A stretch of 10,925 nucleotides of DNA from Candidatus Gottesmanbacteria bacterium CG_4_10_14_0_8_um_filter_37_24 (lineage in GTDB: Bacteria > Patescibacteriota > Microgenomatia > 2-02-FULL-39-11), in assembly GCA_002785215.1 (NCBI GenBank), contig PFMK01000050.1, forward strand, positions 1 through 10,925, read 5' to 3'. How positions within the stretch are numbered: the stretch's first letter is position 1; every line of letters starts with the position of its first letter. The notes beneath the pieces were generated by a model. It was not told the origin of the DNA. It saw nothing but the letters and a program-made list of their open reading frames with translations, and did not search any database. Below are positions 6,643 through 10,925 of this stretch, one piece after another. The position numbers were made by a program, and so were the translations under genes.

Positions 6643-7626
6643 CTACTTGAACAAAACGGGGCTTTCCGGTGCTGGGGTAATTTCGTTTATCGGAAGCCAT
6701 TCAAAATTATTAAACACCCAATCGACCAGCTTGACGGTATCACCGAAACGATCTCTGCTTTTTAAGACTACAACAATTATATTTCTACCGTTCTTTTTTA
6801 CCTCTGATACTAATACCTCACCTGCATTTTGAGTAAAACCTGTTTTTACACCTGATACTCCAGGAACTTTCCCTAACAACTCATTTACATTTATTAAAGA
6901 ATGAAAGTAAGTATATGATATATCGGATACCGTGATACTTTTAGTTCCGACGATTTTGGAAAAAGTCTTATTACTTAGACCCACTATCGCCTGTTTTGCT
7001 AAATCAGAAGGAGTCGTATATTGATTATTATCATCAAAACCAATCGGATTAGTATAATGAGAATTATTTAAATGAATAGCGGTGGTTTTCTCATTCATCT
7101 TTTTAATAAATTCTCCAATACCTCCAGGATAATTCTCAGCTATTGTATAAGCGGCATCATTTGCCGAATGGACCAAAGCACCATATAGAAGCGTCTCAAA
7201 AGTAAGTTTCTCGCCGGATACCAACCCCATTGTTCTACCATCATTAATAATTGATTTTACAGTAAGAACCTCGTCTATATTGTACTTATCCAAAGCAACA
7301 AGCGAAGTGATTATTTTCGTAGTTGAAGCTGGAGAAAATTTTTCATCACCGTTTTTTGAATAAATTACCGCCCCTGAGTTAATATCCTTTATGTATACTC
7401 CCTCCGCGGAAATTACCGGAACTGGACTTAAACCTTTATTAATCGGATACGGAGGCGGGGGTGGAAGATTACTTTCACTATATAAAGCTACGCCCTTTGT
7501 TCTTGCTACTTTCTGAAAATAAACATTAGGGTAAGGTATTATTAACAGTAATATAGTGAAAATAACAAAGAATATTATTCTTACTATATATTTTTTTATG
7601 TATTGTAGGGAAAACGGATTAATCAT
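6643..7626 (-). CDS. D-alanyl-D-alanine carboxypeptidase (peptidase S11, DacF-like)
   Basis: Penicillin-binding protein of the S11 family that trims the terminal D-Ala from peptidoglycan stem peptides, acting outside the membrane. All three active-site motifs are present (numbering from the ATG at 7626): SPASTTK with nucleophile Ser101 and Lys104, Ser154-Ala-Asn156, and Lys261-Thr-Gly263 in GVKTGFTQNAG. Residues 12-31 are a hydrophobic anchor, followed by a polyproline spacer of five prolines (55-59). After the catalytic domain only a short tail remains, so the beta-rich second domain of PBP5 is absent; anchoring is N-terminal instead. I prefer the ATG at 7626, overlapping the aspS stop as ATGATTAA (8 nt), over a GTG at 7647 that would overlap by 29 nt. 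The overlap implies an operon and probably translational coupling with aspS. Confidence 0.93.
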   Translation of the reverse strand: MINPFSLQYIKKYIVRIIFFVIFTILLLIIPYPNVYFQKVARTKGVALYSESNLPPPPPYPINKGLSPVPVISAEGVYIKDINSGAVIYSKNGDEKFSPASTTKIITSLVALDKYNIDEVLTVKSIINDGRTMGLVSGEKLTFETLLYGALVHSANDAAYTIAENYPGGIGEFIKKMNEKTTAIHLNNSHYTNPIGFDDNNQYTTPSDLAKQAIVGLSNKTFSKIVGTKSITVSDISYTYFHSLINVNELLGKVPGVSGVKTGFTQNAGEVLVSEVKKNGRNIIVVVLKSRDRFGDTVKLVDWVFNNFEWLPINEITPAPESPVLFK

Positions 7627-9493
7627 TCTCACTTTTCGCAAAGTCACCTAAGACTCCTGAAGCTGTTATCTTAAAATCATTTGCCTTCATTTTAATTGAC
7701 TTCGTATGTAATCCTGCGTTATAAACTATATTATTATTCTCAAATAATCTTTTATCAATATATAAAGGCAGATTGAATAATTTGCCATAAGGCGGTACTG
7801 CTCCAATTTCTATTCCGGTAATTTTTTTTACCTCTACTGCTTTGGCTAAACGAACATCTCCGGCGTTTAGATATTTCTTGAGTTTTGCCATATTCAGTTT
7901 TAAATCCGCAGGTATCACTACCATTATTTCTCTACCATCTGCAAACAGGATCAGAGCTTTTGCTCCTTCTGATAATTTGGTCCCCCGTACTATAGCAGCT
8001 TGCTTTGAAGTATGTACAACTTCATGATCCAATACATGGAATACTACCTTCTTTTCCTTCAATAGAGAAACTATCCGATCATACAAATCTGTTATTATTT
8101 CTGTATCCTGAATTTTTATACCCAACTCCTCCAGTTGATTATTGGTAGCAAAACTAGGTGCATCCATGACAGCTGTCTGTCCACTTGAAGTCATTGGAAA
8201 AGCTATCACCTCACGCAAGTTAGGTTCTCCCAGAAGCACCATCAACAATCTGTCAATTCCTGGAGCTATTCCTCCGTGCGGTGGGACTCCAAATTTAAAC
8301 GCTGTAAGTATATGTTTAAATTGTTCCTTCTGATTTTGTGAAAATCCGATTAAATCAAAAACCTTTTCCTGTATTTTCGGATCATGAATTCTGATACTAC
8401 CACCACCAACTTCATATCCATTCAAAACCAGATCGTGCTGCAGTCCACGGACATTCAAAGGATCCTTATCCAGTAGATGAATATCTTCAGGATGAGGAGC
8501 AGTAAACATATGGTGCGACGGAGCAAATTTCGCTCTACCTGATCCGTGGAAATAATCATCTTTTGTTTGTTTCATAAACAAAGGAAAGCCGATTATCCAG
8601 GCAAAAGCAAGTTCGTCCTTATCATTTTTATTCTTTCTTAAATCAGGTTTATCCGTACCATAAGAAGAAATCGCTTCCTTATGCGGAATTCTTGGCCAAG
8701 GAGATTGAGATATTTTCTTACCGGGGAAAATTTTCAAAACCATTGAAGTGAACAATTTTTCTATTAATTGTAATATATCTTCCTGTGTCACAAATGACAT
8801 CTCTAAATCCAACTGGGTAAATTCCCCATAAGCACGATCAGCTCTCGGATCTTCATCGCGAAAACATCTCACTATCTGAAAATACTTTTCTATACCCGCT
8901 ACCATTAATAACTGTTTGTATTGCTGCGGAGATTGCGGTAACGCATAAAATTTTCCCTTCTGCAGTCTGGAAGGCACGATAAAATCCCTTGCCCCTTCAG
9001 GAGTGGTTTTCGTCAACATGGGCGTTTCAATCTCAACAAAGTCTCGTTCAGTCAGGAAATTGCGAATATAGGTCGTCACCTGTGATCTTATTCTGAGATT
9101 CCTTGATAATCTTTGCCTTCGAATATCGACATACCGGTATTTCAGTCTTTGTTCTTCATCAAGCTCATAACCATCTGTGTCTATTGGAAAAGGTAGTTCC
9201 AAAGATTTCGTCAATATCTTGATTTTTTTTATTTCTAATTCGACGCTACCGGTACTGATTTTGGGATTTACCATTTTTTCCGGTCGTTTTTTTATGATAC
9301 CAGCAATTTCCACAACATTTTCTGTATTTACCTCAATATTTCTCTCCATACAAACGCATTGGATAATACCGCTTCGGTCTCTTATATCCATAAAGGAAAT
9401 ACCGCCATGGTTTCTCACTTTTGCTACCCAACCATTAATTATGACATTTTCACTGATTTTATTAACCGTTTCAAAGATAAGTGTTCTTTGCAT
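7619..9493 (-). CDS. aspS: Aspartyl-tRNA synthetase fused to a YbaK-type editing domain
   Basis: Class IIb synthetase that charges tRNA with aspartate. Residues 1-100 form the OB-fold anticodon-binding domain (INGWVAKVRNHGGISFMDIRDR). The catalytic core has motif 1 near 150-160, motif 2 FRDEDPRADR (211-220) and motif 3 GIAPGIDRLLMVL (408-420). GYELDEEQRLKYRYVDIRR and NGYEVGGGSIRIHDP mark it as bacterial type. Two oddities stand out. First, bacterial AspRS normally carries a GAD insertion of about 120 residues after the YGTDKPDLR block; here only about ten charged residues separate Arg286 from FAWIIGFPLF, so it is missing. Second, residues 466-608 form a YbaK/ProX-type domain, with HTSKQAAIVRGTKL (494-507), GAVPPYG (564-570) and a final YNAGLHTKSIKM. 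YbaK relatives deacylate mischarged tRNA, so proofreading is plausible but inferred. A clear ribosome binding site supports the start; the carboxypeptidase gene overlaps its end. Confidence 0.96.
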   Translation of the reverse strand: MQRTLIFETVNKISENVIINGWVAKVRNHGGISFMDIRDRSGIIQCVCMERNIEVNTENVVEIAGIIKKRPEKMVNPKISTGSVELEIKKIKILTKSLELPFPIDTDGYELDEEQRLKYRYVDIRRQRLSRNLRIRSQVTTYIRNFLTERDFVEIETPMLTKTTPEGARDFIVPSRLQKGKFYALPQSPQQYKQLLMVAGIEKYFQIVRCFRDEDPRADRAYGEFTQLDLEMSFVTQEDILQLIEKLFTSMVLKIFPGKKISQSPWPRIPHKEAISSYGTDKPDLRKNKNDKDELAFAWIIGFPLFMKQTKDDYFHGSGRAKFAPSHHMFTAPHPEDIHLLDKDPLNVRGLQHDLVLNGYEVGGGSIRIHDPKIQEKVFDLIGFSQNQKEQFKHILTAFKFGVPPHGGIAPGIDRLLMVLLGEPNLREVIAFPMTSSGQTAVMDAPSFATNNQLEELGIKIQDTEIITDLYDRIVSLLKEKKVVFHVLDHEVVHTSKQAAIVRGTKLSEGAKALILFADGREIMVVIPADLKLNMAKLKKYLNAGDVRLAKAVEVKKITGIEIGAVPPYGKLFNLPLYIDKRLFENNNIVYNAGLHTKSIKMKANDFKITASGVLGDFAKSEND

Positions 9494-9497
9494 ATTT

Positions 9498-9506
9498 ATC
9501 TCCTTT
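9498..9506 (-). promoter_or_regulatory. Strong Shine-Dalgarno site of aspS
   Basis: The minus strand reads AAAGGAGAT four bases before the ATG at 9493, putting AGGAG at good spacing and fixing this start. It is the only full Shine-Dalgarno sequence I find in front of any gene in the window. Confidence 0.75.
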
Positions 9507-9510
9507 GAAT

Positions 9511-9540
9511 ATTGTAAAACTTCTATAATGGGAATATCAA
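9511..9540 (-). promoter_or_regulatory. Promoter of aspS and the carboxypeptidase gene
   Basis: On the minus strand TTGATA (9535-9540) and TACAAT (9511-9516) each match five of six consensus bases, with an 18-nt spacer, inside the 59-nt gap between the PEP carboxylase stop and aspS. The expected start is near 9504, leaving a leader of about ten bases that holds the core of the ribosome binding site. The two downstream genes may thus be transcribed independently of the PEP carboxylase gene. Confidence 0.55.
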
Positions 9541-9552
9541 GATAACAGTATA

Positions 9553-10869
9553 TTATCCTAAACTTCTTCTTAATATTCCTGAACAGGTTATCAGCTCTGT
9601 TACTTCTTTATTCTGTTTTAATTTATCAAAAATATTTTTAGTAATTTTTTTGTGTTCATAATGATCTGAATTAACAGGTCCTAATATTATTCCATATTCT
9701 TTTTCTATACCTTCAATATCTTTTAGTACTTCCTGCCAATGAAAAGACTCCTTTGAAAGACTTAACAAGTTTTCTCTGTTAAAATACGACCCCGCGAACA
9801 TCAAGTCATCTTTTAAATAATAATATATGGGTGAAACGTCTTTCCAAATACCTGCCCTTTTAGCTTTCGTTATGCCTCTGCCTGTACCTATTAATTCAGG
9901 TGGAACACCTATAGAATAAAGCGCTGCGGTGAATGGAATCGCTCTGGGCAGGGTTACCTTACCCATACCTCTACTGTACCCAAATAGTCCTATATGTAAC
10001 ATCCTTTCTCTTCTTCTTCCCACTTGGCTGCTAAGCATATTAATAAACGGAGCGATATTTTCGATCGTTTGACGGTAAGGATTAGCAAAAAAAGGTATAA
10101 TTTTAATTACCAGTTTTTGTATTTCAGGACTCAGTTCTTTGGCTTTTGCTTTTGGAAGCTCAGTTTTTATTCTTTGTATACCTTTCTTTACCGTTTTTAA
10201 AGGATAATCATAACGAAAAGCACTTTGAATAATCAGCGTTGATACACCAGCATATTCATTAATTTTCTTATCGATGTTTTCCGGGGTTATACCACCTCTG
10301 AAAGGTAAAGATCCTGTTCCTAACGTCGGATATAATTTTACTCCGGTATTTTTTTCGACCCTGATATAAGAGGACAACGCTACTTTTACAGCTAACATCG
10401 TGGGGACCAGTCCTGAGTTAAGTGCCGGATCGCTTCTGGCACAATAAGGGCGGAGGCAAGTAGGCAAATACCCAAATCTTTTCTTATGTAATGATAAATA
10501 TTTCAGAATTAGTTTATCAGATGCAATAATTTTTGATACTTGTTCGAATAGAGGGATTATTTCGATGTTTTTAAGAGAATCCGACATATTTAATAATTTA
10601 TGTTTAAGACCTGTCAAATCCCTAAAAGCCTGTTGTATCTCTATAATTTCTTCAGCAGTTTCTGTCAAAGGGAGGATTGTCTCAAAAATCGGGGAAACTT
10701 TTATTCCCAGACTTTTTGCCAGCTGACTACTGGTAATAATTACCATAAATGCTCTTGCCAGTCTGAATTGTTTTTCCACTCTCGGATTGGGAATTCTAAA
10801 AGTCAGAAATTTATCTTTTCCCAACGGGTGTTTAGAAAAATAATCGAAATATTGAAGTTTAATAGCCAT
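9553..10869 (-). CDS. ppcA: Archaeal-type phosphoenolpyruvate carboxylase, N-terminal part missing
   Basis: PEP carboxylase of the archaeal (PpcA, PEPcase_2) family, forming oxaloacetate from PEP and bicarbonate in the cytoplasm. Family blocks are clear: PLGKDKFLTFRIPNPRVE (15-32), ILPLTETAEE (65-74), ARSDPALNSG (144-153), GTGSLPFRGG (184-193), QSAFRYDYP (215-223), FGYSRGMGKVTLPRAI (296-311), GVPPELIGTGRGI (321-333) and the C-terminal RRSLG. At 438 residues it is shorter than the usual 490-540. Compared with archaeal PpcA the first 60-70 residues are absent, including the TQHPDN block with its likely catalytic His. An in-frame TAG lies just upstream of the ATG (about 10879-10881), so the missing part cannot be in this frame. 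Either a frameshift or assembly error interrupts the gene, or the protein really is truncated. The ATG has no Shine-Dalgarno site. It is first of the visible minus-strand run, 59 nt before aspS. Confidence 0.88.
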   Translation of the reverse strand: MAIKLQYFDYFSKHPLGKDKFLTFRIPNPRVEKQFRLARAFMVIITSSQLAKSLGIKVSPIFETILPLTETAEEIIEIQQAFRDLTGLKHKLLNMSDSLKNIEIIPLFEQVSKIIASDKLILKYLSLHKKRFGYLPTCLRPYCARSDPALNSGLVPTMLAVKVALSSYIRVEKNTGVKLYPTLGTGSLPFRGGITPENIDKKINEYAGVSTLIIQSAFRYDYPLKTVKKGIQRIKTELPKAKAKELSPEIQKLVIKIIPFFANPYRQTIENIAPFINMLSSQVGRRRERMLHIGLFGYSRGMGKVTLPRAIPFTAALYSIGVPPELIGTGRGITKAKRAGIWKDVSPIYYYLKDDLMFAGSYFNRENLLSLSKESFHWQEVLKDIEGIEKEYGIILGPVNSDHYEHKKITKNIFDKLKQNKEVTELITCSGILRRSLG

Positions 10870-10924
10870 ATCCGGTTGCTAATTTCGCAGAAATCTGTTT
10901 TTCCAGTAAGCCCATAATTTCCTC
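10859..10924 (-). other. End of an upstream reading frame, possibly the displaced 5' part of the PEP carboxylase gene
   Basis: On the minus strand another frame enters from beyond the window edge and reads EEIMGLLEKQISAKLATGYG, then Tyr and TAA, overlapping the PEP carboxylase ATG by 11 nt. It is either the last 21 residues of a separate upstream gene or, given that archaeal-type PEP carboxylases have an acidic-x-Met followed by an E-G-K block about 20 residues before the matching Tyr, the preceding part of the same gene put out of frame. The alignment is too short to decide. Confidence 0.3.
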
Positions 10925-10925
10925 A

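Noticed and set aside
9177..9545. 122-codon plus-strand open frame opposite aspS
   Set aside because: Exact antisense of a conserved synthetase domain with no homology-like features.
10600..10917. 105-codon plus-strand open frame opposite the PEP carboxylase gene
   Set aside because: Antisense shadow of conserved coding sequence with no start context or recognisable protein character.

Overview
The window is AT-rich, tightly packed bacterial DNA using the standard code: TAA and TAG end most genes, and TGA ends the gene at 5472-6527. The gene set and small sizes suggest an ultra-small Candidate Phyla Radiation (Patescibacteria) bacterium, possibly of the Microgenomates group. Pointers are a CapA-type phosphatase, several lineage-type hypothetical proteins, an archaeal-type PEP carboxylase, a compact aspartyl-tRNA synthetase carrying a YbaK domain, and few Shine-Dalgarno sites. 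The taxonomic placement is an inference.

Layout. At 1-1050 (+) is the 3' part of a CapA/PgsA-like metallophosphatase whose frame stays open to the window edge. At 1058-2522 (-) is a three-gene cluster: a small two-helix membrane protein, an exported membrane protein with a CPVC motif, and a soluble helical protein. Era GTPase (2567-3430, +) runs tail to tail into, and overlaps by 6 nt, an RdgB/HAM1 nucleotide-sanitising pyrophosphatase. RdgB follows gltX (glutamyl-tRNA synthetase) in a two-gene minus-strand unit (3425-5430). A short divergent spacer with overlapping promoters separates gltX from a single-pass envelope protein at 5472-6527 (+). On the minus strand aspS (7619-9493) and a D,D-carboxypeptidase (6643-7626) overlap by 8 nt. 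An archaeal-type PEP carboxylase (9553-10869, -) closes the window without the N-terminal part normal for its family.

The most unusual items are the AspRS, which has lost the GAD insertion and gained a C-terminal YbaK editing-type domain; the apparent 5' break of the PEP carboxylase; a heptanucleotide tandem repeat inside gltX; and the CPVC membrane protein with its two unrecognised neighbours. Together the genes serve translation (gltX, aspS, era), nucleotide quality control (rdgB), envelope building (capA-like, dacF-like, the 5472 gene) and anaplerotic carbon metabolism (PEP carboxylase). I see no mobile element, CRISPR array, tRNA or rRNA, and no gene-free stretch longer than 300 bases.
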